Positions 7,483-14,751 of a stretch of DNA of 30,874 nt are shown piece after piece. The DNA comes from CAYJEQ01 sp964369235. Lineage in GTDB: Bacteria > Bacillota > Clostridia > Oscillospirales > Ruminococcaceae. How positions within the stretch are numbered: the first letter of the stretch is position 1; each line of letters begins with the position of its first letter. The stretch covers positions 1 to 30,874 of the forward strand of contig CAYJEQ010000026.1 of NCBI GenBank assembly GCA_964369235.1. Reading direction: 5' to 3'. Under the pieces are notes generated by a model, which had not been told where the DNA came from, searched no databases, and worked only from the letters and a program-made list of their open reading frames with translations. Both the position numbers and the translations under genes were made by a program.

Positions 7483-8367
7483 GTGAACCTTCAATATTTA
7501 AAGTATTTTCGTGAGGTGTGTAACGAAGGTAGTATAACAAAAGCTTCTAAAAAACTTCATGTTACTCAGCCAGCTGTTACTAACGCAATAAAAGAATTAG
7601 AAACTTTATTTGATATACAGCTATTTTACCGTACCAATAACAAAATCATAACTACTGCTGAAGGTAAGAAGTTTCTTCTACTAGTTAATGATTTACTAGA
7701 TCAGATGGAGAATTTCAGAGCTTCTGCTTCTGAACTTTCTAGCAATGAAAACTGTATTCTTCGTGTAGGTATCCCCTCTATTCTCGGTGTATTACTATTT
7801 AGTAAAATCACCCCCCATTTTCAAAAGCTACACCCTAATATTGAATTGCAGTTTACCGAAATTGCAACTTTATCAGGTATTAGTATGCTTAATGACGCCA
7901 GTCTTGATTTAATGATTGGTGTAGAAGACCACAGCATAAAGCAGGACTGTAAATCACTAATACTTCATGAAACCCAGCTTATGTTTATTACCAATAAAGA
8001 TAATCCTTTGTGGTCAGAAGAAACCATCTATAAGAACATGCTTAAAAATCTACCCTTTGTTACACTTAGCAAAGGTTCTTACCATTATGACATGGTTATT
8101 GACCATTACTGTGCTAATGAGTATCAGCCTAATATCGTAATGTGTTCTAATCAGATATCTACCCTAAGGTATCTACTTAATCAAAATCTTGCTTCCACCA
8201 TATCTTATAGAGAGCTTTTCTGTAATGATCCTGATTTAATACATATACCACTGGCTGAGCCTATTCCAGCAACTATTAGCATTATGTGGAATAAAAACGC
8301 CTACATTACCCACGCAATGAACACCTTTATTAATTTTATGAAACAAATCGACTACAGCACATTATAA
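7483..8367 (+). CDS. LysR-family transcriptional regulator
   Basis: This 294-residue protein has the standard LysR layout. An N-terminal winged helix-turn-helix begins NLQYLKYFREVCNEG and has its recognition region at about residues 17-40 (SITKASKKLHVTQPAVTNAI). A linker helix follows, then a periplasmic-binding-like effector domain from about residue 90 (CILRVGIPSILG) to the end. A GTG start is chosen because AAAGGGTGAG lies seven bases before it and the LysR domain begins at this point; the longer frame starts inside a promoter box. The gene is divergent from the transporter and operon of region 1, so it probably controls them in response to a small acid or acyl metabolite. The effector is unknown. 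Confidence 0.92.
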   Translation: MNLQYLKYFREVCNEGSITKASKKLHVTQPAVTNAIKELETLFDIQLFYRTNNKIITTAEGKKFLLLVNDLLDQMENFRASASELSSNENCILRVGIPSILGVLLFSKITPHFQKLHPNIELQFTEIATLSGISMLNDASLDLMIGVEDHSIKQDCKSLILHETQLMFITNKDNPLWSEETIYKNMLKNLPFVTLSKGSYHYDMVIDHYCANEYQPNIVMCSNQISTLRYLLNQNLASTISYRELFCNDPDLIHIPLAEPIPATISIMWNKNAYITHAMNTFINFMKQIDYSTL

Positions 8368-8404
8368 TAAACCTATGCATAATTAATTGTGGAGTGAAAT
8401 TCTG

Positions 8405-8447
8405 TTGGGGTACTGTCCCTTGCCGACGGCAAGGGACAGTACCCCAA
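8405..8447. repeat. 43-bp perfect palindrome (REP-like)
   Basis: The arm TTGGGGTACTGTCCCTTGCC at 8405-8424 is exactly complementary to 8428-8447 around a GAC centre, and the pairing extends to leave one unpaired base. It is much more GC-rich than its surroundings and is not followed by a T-run in either direction, so it is not a simple terminator. GGGACAGT-type palindromes are often dispersed in Firmicute genomes; whether this one is repeated cannot be seen from one copy. Confidence 0.8.
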
Positions 8448-8464
8448 TAATTGCTATAGAACCT

Positions 8465-8506
8465 AAAAAAAGAGCTAATCACCGTTAAATGTGATTAACT
8501 CTTTTT
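8465..8506. terminator. Bidirectional intrinsic terminator
   Basis: The arms 8469-8482 and 8491-8504 pair over 14 bases with one mismatch. There are five T residues after the stem on the plus strand and seven on the minus strand (8465-8471). It lies between the 3' ends of the convergent LysR and leucine-rich-repeat genes and can serve both. Confidence 0.85.
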
Positions 8507-8520
8507 ATTTTATATTCATT

Positions 8521-9207
8521 TTATTTATTTAACTTTTCCCAACAAGGTAGATCCTTAAGCACCTCTAGGTTTTCTACTATCTCCTCGTCAATAAATAACA
8601 CTGCTAGTTTTTCCATCTCCCTTAGTGGAGAAACATCTGTAATTGGATTTTCCCCAGCAAAAAGCACCTCTAAATTCTTACAACCAGATATTAACTGTAG
8701 ATTACTTAGAGAGTTACTGCTTATATCTAGCTCGGTAAGCTTTTCTAACTTCTCCAGTGGTGAATAATCTCTAATATTACACCCTGATAGCTCTACTGAC
8801 CACAGTTCTCCAAGACCCTCAAGAGGACCTATATCTGTAACCATAGTTTCTGATATAGATAAGGATTTTAACTTAGTTAAAATCCTTACAAATGATATAT
8901 CCCTAAGACTGGTTTGATCTAAACCTAAATCCTCAAGGTTTGTCAGCAATCCTATTTTACTTATATCATCTGCCTTACTGCGATATAGGCTAAGGCTAGT
9001 AAGATTTTCCCCATACTGTAGCCCCTCTATAGAAGTTATGTTTTCGCTTTTTTCTGTTATAGTTAGGTTTAACTCTTTAAGCTTTAGCATATGTTCTTTA
9101 GTTATAGGTTTTTTCCTATTGAAAAAGCCACCTAGCTTTAGAGTTTTTCTAATGGCTTTCTCTAGGTATTTATCTGGTATATGGATAATTTCGTCTTTAT
9201 CTGTCAT
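8521..9207 (-). CDS. Cytoplasmic leucine-rich-repeat protein
   Basis: This 228-residue protein has no signal peptide, membrane segment or sorting motif. After an N-terminal cap of about 55 residues (IPDKYLEKAIRKTL, then PITKEHMLKLKELNL) come seven to eight internalin-style 22-residue leucine-rich repeats. Examples are LTNLEDLGLDQTSLRDISFV and LEKLTELDISSNSLSN. Such repeats form curved protein-binding surfaces; no catalytic domain is attached, so the likely role is protein-protein interaction with an unknown partner. The start codon overlaps the end of larC by 11 bases, which indicates translational coupling. It is the last gene before the terminator. Whether it acts in nickel-pincer assembly or is a passenger cannot be told from the sequence. 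Confidence 0.85.
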   Translation of the reverse strand: MTDKDEIIHIPDKYLEKAIRKTLKLGGFFNRKKPITKEHMLKLKELNLTITEKSENITSIEGLQYGENLTSLSLYRSKADDISKIGLLTNLEDLGLDQTSLRDISFVRILTKLKSLSISETMVTDIGPLEGLGELWSVELSGCNIRDYSPLEKLEKLTELDISSNSLSNLQLISGCKNLEVLFAGENPITDVSPLREMEKLAVLFIDEEIVENLEVLKDLPCWEKLNK

Positions 9208-10849
9208 CAGATACTCCCCATGCCTTTAATTGGCTGTATAATAAATCAAATGATGTTTTCCCTTGATTTGCTAGTGTTTTAACATCTTCATACTCTGGGT
9301 AGAAATACTCTTTCCCATTATGGCTACACACCTTGTATCTACAGGTGCCATAGGGTGTTTTTAGTGTAATCTCTCTGCGATTTAGTGCTGTTCTCTCACA
9401 TCTATATCGTCTGATTCCTATGGTAGATAAATTAGTAAAGATTATATCCTCAGCCTTTGTTATCTTCTCCTGTGTACACAATACCGATAACATAGTTGCT
9501 GGACGGTTTTTCTTCATATATATTGGAGTAAAGTACACATCATTAACACCTAAGGATAGTAATTCCTCCATTACATATCCCATAGCTTCCCCTGTAGAGT
9601 CGTCCACATTGGTTTCTAGCATCCATAGAGCGCCTTCCTCTACATTCTCCTCTATTATCATAGCTCTTAGAATATTGGCATGGGGAAAGTCCTTCTTCCC
9701 TACCCCAATACCAGTTGATAATATTTTATATTCCTCTGGCATACTTTCGGTGTTCTTTAGGGCTGCCACAATAGCTGCCCCTGTTGGGGTTACCATCTCA
9801 CCCTGTACTGTTGTAATCTTAAGATTAAGATCACCAGCCTGTAAAATATTCACTACTGCTGGCACCGGTACAGGTATTACCCCATGCTGGCATTTTACAA
9901 AGCCTGTACCCTCATATAATGTAGATACGCAAACCTTATTTACACCTAGATTATCAATACACACTGCAACTGCAACTATATCCACTATAGAATCCACTGC
10001 CCCCACTTCATGGAAATGCACCTTATCCACAGGTAGGTTATGAGCTTTAGCCTCTGCTACAGCTACGAAATTAAATATATCTTTTGCAATGTTCTTAGCC
10101 TTGTCAGTAATGCCACTATTGTCTATAATCTGCTTAATGTCTTTAATATTTCTATGGTGATGATCCCCAGCATGGTTGTGGTTGTGGCTATGTCCATGGT
10201 CATGGGTATGGCTGTGTCCATGGTCGTGACTATGATTTTTGTGGTTGTGTTTACCACAGCAACCTTTACCCTCTCTATGTTTGTGATCATCATGACTATG
10301 GTCATGAGAATGATCATGGGTATGTTCACCATGACTATGACTATGTTCCTCATGGCTGTGTCCATGGTCGTGATTGTGATTTTTGTGGTTGTGTTTACCA
10401 CAGCAACCTTTACCCTCTCCATCTTTGTGATCATCATGACTATGGTCATGAGAATGATCATGGGTATGTTCACCATGACTATGACTATGTTCCTCATGGC
10501 TGTGTCCATGGTCGTGATTGTGATTTTTGTGGTTGTGTTTACCACAGCAACCTTTACCCTCTCCATGTTTGTGATCATCATGACTATGGTCATGGGTATG
10601 GCTGTGTCCATGAGAGTGGTCATGGGAGTGATTGTCCTGCTGTCCTTTGCTTAATATTACATCAAAGCTACAACCGTCTATTCCACATTTTTGTCTGCGT
10701 CCAATGCTTGTTTTATATCCACTTAGAGATAGGCTTGCTAGGGATTTTTCTAGCACCTCTTTATCTGCACCTAAATCCAATAGTGCAGCAACAGTCATAT
10801 CCCCACTAATTCCACTTAAACATTCAAAATAAAGTATCTTTTCTTTCAT
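9197..10849 (-). CDS. larC: Nickel-pincer cofactor biosynthesis protein LarC (nickel insertion), with large His/Cys-rich insert
   Basis: LarC inserts nickel into the pyridinium bis-thiocarboxylate mononucleotide to make the nickel-pincer nucleotide, in a CTP-dependent step. The N-terminal LarC1 part begins ILYFECLSGISGDMTVAALL. The conserved DKVHFHEVGAVDSIVDIV and QGEMVTPTGAAI blocks follow the insert, and the C-terminal LarC2 part includes LETNVDDSTGEAMGYV. Residues about 74-233 are an insert with 62 histidines and three CCGKH motifs spaced 48 residues apart, probably a nickel store or acquisition tail. Unlike Lactobacillus plantarum larC, it is one open frame of 550 residues with no frameshift. 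The ATG at 10849 starts the conserved domain; another in-frame ATG lies 12 bases upstream beside AAAGG. The 3' end overlaps the next gene. Confidence 0.93.
   Translation of the reverse strand: MKEKILYFECLSGISGDMTVAALLDLGADKEVLEKSLASLSLSGYKTSIGRRQKCGIDGCSFDVILSKGQQDNHSHDHSHGHSHTHDHSHDDHKHGEGKGCCGKHNHKNHNHDHGHSHEEHSHSHGEHTHDHSHDHSHDDHKDGEGKGCCGKHNHKNHNHDHGHSHEEHSHSHGEHTHDHSHDHSHDDHKHREGKGCCGKHNHKNHSHDHGHSHTHDHGHSHNHNHAGDHHHRNIKDIKQIIDNSGITDKAKNIAKDIFNFVAVAEAKAHNLPVDKVHFHEVGAVDSIVDIVAVAVCIDNLGVNKVCVSTLYEGTGFVKCQHGVIPVPVPAVVNILQAGDLNLKITTVQGEMVTPTGAAIVAALKNTESMPEEYKILSTGIGVGKKDFPHANILRAMIIEENVEEGALWMLETNVDDSTGEAMGYVMEELLSLGVNDVYFTPIYMKKNRPATMLSVLCTQEKITKAEDIIFTNLSTIGIRRYRCERTALNRREITLKTPYGTCRYKVCSHNGKEYFYPEYEDVKTLANQGKTSFDLLYSQLKAWGVSDDR
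10151..10630 (-). repeat. 144-bp tandem repeat encoding the His/Cys-rich insert of LarC
   Basis: The coding strand repeats with a 144-base (48-codon) period. One unit spans about 10421-10564, a second 10277-10420, and a partial third follows. The first two are almost identical at DNA level; visible changes include the Gly/Asp/Arg and His/Asp variants around the HKHGEGKG stretch. High DNA identity implies recent expansion by slippage or unequal recombination. The repetition also keeps long antisense frames open, which should not be taken for genes. Confidence 0.9.
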
Positions 10850-10943
10850 ATTTATGTTCATTCCTTTCCTTATGTTTTGCGGGCTAATGCTTTGCAGCGA
10901 AAAGCACAAAACTCTAAGTTTGAAAATTTATTTTTCAAACTTA
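10849..10943 (-). repeat. Leader repeat, copy A, in front of larC
   Basis: Read on the minus strand, this starts with a 12-bp perfect hairpin (10915-10926 with 10932-10943, TAAGTTTGAAAA arms). It continues through AAAACT-like, GAAAAGC-like and TTAGC-like segments in the order seen at copy B, and ends in GGAAAGGAATGAACATAAATATG, interrupted here as GGAAAGGA plus two ATGs at 10861 and 10849. Copies B (20095-20238) and C (12602-12650) end the same way at the starts of two other genes. Confidence 0.7.
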
Positions 10944-11038
10944 TCTCTTCCTTTTTGAGTTTTAGGTTTTATTTAATTTAAACTATTACACAGGAATATT
11001 ATATAATGCCAGTTATAAAAAATAAGTTGTTTTGCCTG

Positions 11039-11782
11039 TCATCTAACTGCTAGTCTGTTTATCTGTGTAGATAAATATCCTGCTCCAAATCCATTATCAA
11101 TATTAACAACGCTTATACCCTCTGCACAGGAATTAAGCATGGTAAGCAGTGCTGATACCCCACCAAAGTTTGCTCCGTAGCCAATAGAGGTTGGCACTGC
11201 AATTACAGGCTTATCTGTAAGACCAGCTAGCACCCCTGGTAAAGCACCTTCCATGCCAGCTACAGCAACTATACAATTAGCGCTATTAATCTGCTCCATT
11301 TTGGAAAATAGTCGGTGTATCCCAGCTACTCCTACATCGTAAATTCTAACCACATTACTGCCGAAAAACTCTGCTGTTTGTGCTGCTTCTTCGGCAACAG
11401 GAATATCGGAAGTTCCACCTGTACACACAGCTACTAAACCGATTTTTTCGGTATTTTTTGTTGATATTTTTAGCACTCTGGAAATTTCATCATACTGTGC
11501 ATTTGGCACCACCTGCACTACTGCCTCATACTGTTCTTTACTAGCTCTAGTGCCTAGCACATCAATACCCTTATCAGCAAAACTCTTGTATATCTTTACT
11601 AGGTGATCAGTTGCTTTACCACTACAGTATATAACCTCGCCAAAACCACTTCTCAGCTTACGGTGATGATCTATTTTTACAAAATCTAAATCTTCATAAG
11701 GTAGTTTTTTCAGGCTTTCCATTGCTGTATCAATATCTAAATCTCCACTTTTAACATTTTCTAACAGTTCCTTAATATCCAT
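11039..11782 (-). CDS. larB: Nickel-pincer cofactor biosynthesis protein LarB (nicotinic acid adenine dinucleotide carboxylase/hydrolase)
   Basis: LarB carboxylates the pyridinium ring of nicotinic acid adenine dinucleotide and hydrolyses it to the dicarboxylated mononucleotide, the first step of nickel-pincer synthesis. The 247-residue protein has its N-terminal LarB region with DHHRKLRSGFGEVIYCSGK around 38-56. The PurE-like domain follows, with VCTGGTSDIPVAEEAA at about 119-134, AGMEGALPGVLAGL at 175-188 and the C-terminal IDNGFGAG. Cys219 in NSCAEG corresponds to the conserved cysteine reported to bond the substrate ring. AGGAG lies eight bases before the ATG. The gene follows larE by 15 bases and precedes larC by 189 bases. 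Confidence 0.95.
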   Translation of the reverse strand: MDIKELLENVKSGDLDIDTAMESLKKLPYEDLDFVKIDHHRKLRSGFGEVIYCSGKATDHLVKIYKSFADKGIDVLGTRASKEQYEAVVQVVPNAQYDEISRVLKISTKNTEKIGLVAVCTGGTSDIPVAEEAAQTAEFFGSNVVRIYDVGVAGIHRLFSKMEQINSANCIVAVAGMEGALPGVLAGLTDKPVIAVPTSIGYGANFGGVSALLTMLNSCAEGISVVNIDNGFGAGYLSTQINRLAVR

Positions 11783-11797
11783 TCCTTATGCTCCTTT

Positions 11798-12604
11798 TTA
11801 TTTTTTTATATAAATATCCATGCTTCCACTTCTAAAGCCCTCTAAATCAATGGTTATATAGACAAATCCTAATTTTTTAAGATTTTCTATAATATCTTCC
11901 CTTAGTTCTAAAGCCTGGGTTATTATATCCTTAGGTAGCTCTATTCTCGCTATATCTCCATGAAGTCTTATGCGATTTATAGGAAAACCTATGTTTTTAA
12001 GATAGTTTTCCCCTTTGTCAATCATCTCAAGAATGGTAAAATCCAGTTTAGTATTATAGGGTATCCTTGTTGCTAAACATGGTGCTGAAGGTCTATTTGA
12101 CACTTTTAAGCCTAGCTCACTTGCCATTGCCCTAACTGTGGCTTTGTCTATGGACAGCCTAGCTAATGGGCTTACTACTCCCAGTTCCCCTAAGGCTTTA
12201 ATCCCTGGGCGATACTGGCTTAAATCATCATAGTTTGTACCATCTAGCACCACCCCTAGATTATGCTTTTCTGCAAAGTTTACAAGCTCTACAAAAAGCT
12301 GTTTTTTACAGTGATAACATCTATCTACTGGGTTTTGTAGTATCTTTTCATTGGTTAACTCATCTATCTCTACAATATGATGGGGAATTTCTAATTCCTT
12401 TGCTATGGACTGGGAATTTTCTAAATCTGCTTTTGGGTGAAGTCTTGTTTCAAAGGTTACTGCGTAAACAGCATATCCATATTCTTTGGATATATCCGCT
12501 GCAATCTTAAGTATTACAGTGCTGTCCACCCCTCCCGAAAAGGCTACTACCCCTCCATGTTTTAGCTGTTCCTTTAGATATTCCTTTAGTTTTGCTATAC
12601 TCAT
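11798..12604 (-). CDS. larE: ATP-dependent sulfur transferase LarE
   Basis: LarE adenylates the two carboxylates of the LarB product and replaces oxygen by sulfur to give the bis-thiocarboxylate. The 268-residue PP-loop protein shows the ATP-binding SGGVDST at 23-29. Its cysteines are Cys96 and Cys99 in DRCYHCKK, and Cys176 in PSAPCLATR. Cys176 is at the position of the sacrificial sulfur donor in Lactobacillus plantarum LarE. Three cysteines also occur in LarE types that carry an iron-sulfur cluster and recycle sulfur, so this enzyme may be of that type; the sequence alone does not decide. The ATG is preceded by a tiny frame, Met-Val-Ile-stop, whose stop codon directly abuts it. larB follows 15 bases downstream. 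Confidence 0.94.
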   Translation of the reverse strand: MSIAKLKEYLKEQLKHGGVVAFSGGVDSTVILKIAADISKEYGYAVYAVTFETRLHPKADLENSQSIAKELEIPHHIVEIDELTNEKILQNPVDRCYHCKKQLFVELVNFAEKHNLGVVLDGTNYDDLSQYRPGIKALGELGVVSPLARLSIDKATVRAMASELGLKVSNRPSAPCLATRIPYNTKLDFTILEMIDKGENYLKNIGFPINRIRLHGDIARIELPKDIITQALELREDIIENLKKLGFVYITIDLEGFRSGSMDIYIKK

Positions 12605-12650
12605 TTATATGACCATGCCTTTCTTACGGTTTAAAATTTTTTCAAACTTA
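12602..12650 (-). repeat. Leader repeat, copy C (short), in front of larE
   Basis: On the minus strand this has an imperfect hairpin from GTTTGAAAA (12639-12647 region) with TTTTAAAC (12629-12636). AAGAAAGGCATGGTCATA follows and runs directly into the larE start. Two ATGs, at 12616 and 12604, are 12 bases apart exactly as in copies A and B. Here an extra T creates a TAA between them, leaving a three-codon frame. The 60-100 bases between hairpin and ATGs seen in A and B are missing. Confidence 0.6.
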
Positions 12651-12662
12651 TTTCCTCATTAC

Positions 12663-12714
12663 AAAAAATAGCCACAAAGACATGGGAAGTTATACTTACC
12701 AAACCTTCGTGGCT
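12663..12714 (-). terminator. Intrinsic terminator after the DUF3842 gene
   Basis: On the minus strand AGCCACGAAG (12705-12714) pairs with CTTTGTGGCT (12670-12679), with an inner stem of GGTAAGT/ACTTCCC. A six-T run at 12663-12668 follows. It lies ten bases beyond the DUF3842 stop codon and would separate larE-larB-larC from the genes upstream, or attenuate read-through. Confidence 0.75.
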
Positions 12715-12724
12715 TTAAGTGCTT

Positions 12725-13144
12725 TTAATTATATTTATCGATTTCCTCTTTCACTAGCTTCACTGTAAAATCTATATGATGACTTAGTGGAAGACTATCT
12801 GTGGCAACCTTAATACCACATTTATTCATAGGTATAAGAATTTTTATAGCTTTACTCATACATATTGCTGATGCCATATTAGGAGTTAATTCTCCCTTAA
12901 GGCTATTAGGAAGCAGTAGCCCCATTGCACCCACTATAATATCAGCTTGCTCTGCTAGGGATATAACATTCTCCTCACCAAAACAAACCTGGTCTGCTCC
13001 TGCTTTGGACATTTTCTCGGCAGCAACAGGATTCGTTCCCACTGCTATTATCCTAATGCCCTTTATAGTTTCTTTTATTTTCTCGATGACTGTGTGACCT
13101 ATTCCTCCACCTAGCCCATCAATTACTATAATATTCGGTTTCAA
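12725..13144 (-). CDS. DUF3842 family protein (Rossmann-like)
   Basis: This 139-residue protein belongs, by my recognition of the family, to DUF3842, a Clostridia protein of unknown role. It begins with a glycine-rich nucleotide-binding-like loop, IVIDGLGGGIGHTVIEKI, after a first beta strand. GTNPVAAEKMSKAGAD, ADIIVGAMGLLLPNSLKGELTP and IPMNKCGIKVA follow, consistent with a small Rossmann fold. The start is TTG: GAGGTG lies seven bases upstream, and no ATG precedes the first strand. It sits between prephenate dehydrogenase and the lar genes but is separated from larE by a terminator-like hairpin. No reaction can be proposed with confidence. Confidence 0.8.
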   Translation of the reverse strand: MKPNIIVIDGLGGGIGHTVIEKIKETIKGIRIIAVGTNPVAAEKMSKAGADQVCFGEENVISLAEQADIIVGAMGLLLPNSLKGELTPNMASAICMSKAIKILIPMNKCGIKVATDSLPLSHHIDFTVKLVKEEIDKYN

Positions 13145-13245
13145 TGTAACACCTCAGTATAAATGCTAATATTTTACACAAATCTATAATATTTTATCAT
13201 ATTTATAATGTTTAATCAATGGTTATTTATATTTAGTCTATATAA

Positions 13246-14100
13246 TTATCTATCAAATTTTTTCCTGCGTTTTGTGGATAATCTAAACATTTCCTGCATA
13301 TCATAGGTATTTTCTTCTTTGATATACCCTTTTAGTTTGTTAAGCTCCTCTATGAAAACATCTATCTCATCTACTAAAGCATCCTTATTACTAATAAATA
13401 ACTGGCTCCATAGATATTCATCAATTTTTGCAATTCTTGTTAAATCCCTAAAGCTATCCCCTGTGTACTCCACAAGGTTTTCATTATTTTTTGCTGTCAT
13501 AAGGCTTACTGCTATTGCATGGGTTAACTGACTAACATAACCTATCATCTGGTCATGTTCCTTAGGGTTTAGCTTGGTTATCACTGTAAAGCCTAAAGTC
13601 TTTGCCATATCAGTTATTATTTCTTCTCCCTTAGAGGTATTTGCCTCTGTAGGAGTTAGTATCATATTTGCATCTTTAAATATATTACTATCAGCATTTT
13701 CCACCCCTAGGACTTCCTTACCCCTCATGGGATGGCTACCATAAAACTCAATATTATATGGCTCTGTTATCTTCTGAATATCCTCAACAATACACTGCTT
13801 AACACCACACAAATCGGTTATAACAGCCTTAGTATTTATAAACTGGATATGCTCTGCTATCCATTGTACTGCCATTTTAGGATAGATTGCTATAACTATT
13901 AAATCGCTTTTCCCTAGATATTCTATATATTCAGACTTATTTGTGCTACCTGATTTAATATATCCTTTATTTATAGCATAGTCAATGCTTTCTTTCTTAA
14001 TATCAATACCGTAAACAGTATTCCCAGCAGTAGTTAACCCCATGGCATAACTACCACCTAATAGCCCTATCCCTATAATTGTAATGGTTTTTCCTGTCAT
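13246..14100 (-). CDS. tyrA: Prephenate dehydrogenase
   Basis: This 284-residue protein oxidatively decarboxylates prephenate to 4-hydroxyphenylpyruvate in tyrosine synthesis. The N-terminal Rossmann domain has IIGIGLLGGSYAMGL at 8-22 and an acidic GIDIKKE at about 31-37, which indicates NAD rather than NADP. TDLCGVK and the substrate-site GSHPMRGKE at 121-129 (His123) are typical; most homologues read GSHPMAGSE, so the Arg-Gly-Lys version is slightly unusual. The C-terminal helical domain contains QLTHAIAVSL and SFRDLTRIA. There is no ACT domain and no chorismate mutase domain. AAAAGGA lies eight to nine bases before the ATG. It is 51 bases downstream of the DUF1653 gene. Confidence 0.9.
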   Translation of the reverse strand: MTGKTITIIGIGLLGGSYAMGLTTAGNTVYGIDIKKESIDYAINKGYIKSGSTNKSEYIEYLGKSDLIVIAIYPKMAVQWIAEHIQFINTKAVITDLCGVKQCIVEDIQKITEPYNIEFYGSHPMRGKEVLGVENADSNIFKDANMILTPTEANTSKGEEIITDMAKTLGFTVITKLNPKEHDQMIGYVSQLTHAIAVSLMTAKNNENLVEYTGDSFRDLTRIAKIDEYLWSQLFISNKDALVDEIDVFIEELNKLKGYIKEENTYDMQEMFRLSTKRRKKFDR

Positions 14101-14151
14101 GTTGTGTACATCCTTTTCTAAATCTAAGGTTTAGTAGTGGCTTTTCTGCTA

Positions 14152-14370
14152 TTATTCCTCTGAGATGAATGTAAATCTCTGTGTTTCTACTCCACCATGA
14201 TTTACGATTTCTGTCCACATTGTCAGTGGTCTTACCCAAATGTCCATATCACCATATAGAGGCTGGTATACTGCCATCTTCTCACCTGTTTCTGAATGGG
14301 TTGCTATATGTAGTAGTCGGTATTCATTACCTTTAAAATGTCTGTATCTTCCTAGTTTTATACTGTTCAT
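14152..14370 (-). CDS. DUF1653 small protein
   Basis: This 72-residue protein matches my recollection of the DUF1653 family throughout: KLGRYRHFKGNEYRLLHIATHSETGE is the usual N-terminal beta hairpin, and YQPLYGDMDIWVRPLTMW the usual centre. It is compact, soluble and complete, and has no known function. GAGGATAGGA precedes the ATG. It follows the unknown 118-residue gene by 24 bases and precedes tyrA, so these three genes are probably one transcript. The larger overlapping frames in this area are shadows. Confidence 0.85.
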   Translation of the reverse strand: MNSIKLGRYRHFKGNEYRLLHIATHSETGEKMAVYQPLYGDMDIWVRPLTMWTEIVNHGGVETQRFTFISEE

Positions 14371-14394
14371 ATTATCCTATCCTCATTGCTATAT

Positions 14395-14751
14395 TTACCA
14401 AATATCCACTGTTTCTGTCTGGACTATCTCTTCATCTTTAATAGCTTTAAAAACTACTGCAGCTGGTACTAAACTATTGCCTTTATACTTTAGATTAATA
14501 TCGTATCTATCCATTTTACCATCTGCTATTAAGTCTTCTAGTAGCATTTCATATTTCTTTTTTAGCTCTACTGTGGCTTCTGGTAGATAGGTGATATTTT
14601 CTGGTATATCATTCCCACCCATACTAATTGGAAGAATGTGAACTGGCTTAAGAAGTCCTTCCTCCACTAAGCCCTCTAGCTTTTCTTTGTTGTCTATATC
14701 AGCATAATCTGCCTTATTATCTTTATTTACAAAAAAATCTTTTATTCCCAT
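14395..14751 (-). CDS. Hypothetical protein, 118 residues
   Basis: I do not recognise this protein. It is soluble, acidic and lysine-rich, without signal peptide or membrane segment. The first third is charged (GIKDFFVNKDNKADYADID). The middle has an NITYLPEATVELKKKYEMLL region with a probable amphipathic helix, and the end alternates beta-like segments (DINLKYKGNSLVPAAVVFKA). AAAGGTAGGG lies upstream of the ATG and the gene is closely followed by the DUF1653 gene, which supports it being real. Small adjacent unknown proteins like this are sometimes immunity proteins, but nothing here proves that. Confidence 0.7.
   Translation of the reverse strand: MGIKDFFVNKDNKADYADIDNKEKLEGLVEEGLLKPVHILPISMGGNDIPENITYLPEATVELKKKYEMLLEDLIADGKMDRYDINLKYKGNSLVPAAVVFKAIKDEEIVQTETVDIW

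Noticed and set aside
9420..10043. Plus-strand frame of 207 codons opposite the LarC C-terminal part
   Set aside because: It is the antisense shadow of conserved larC coding sequence; no ribosome site or recognisable domain.
10151..10630. CRISPR-like array
   Set aside because: The repeats are 144 bp, head to tail, without spacers, and encode an in-frame protein segment.
10040..10654. Long plus-strand frame of 204 codons opposite larC, and a minus-strand frame of 166 codons at 10123-10623
   Set aside because: Both lie over the tandem His-codon repeats; repetition of CAT/GAC-type codons keeps the other frames open and gives Met/Val/Thr-rich translations with no domain.
14051..14239. 62-codon minus-strand frame between tyrA and the DUF1653 gene
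   Set aside because: It overlaps both well-supported genes in another frame and its translation has no protein-like pattern.
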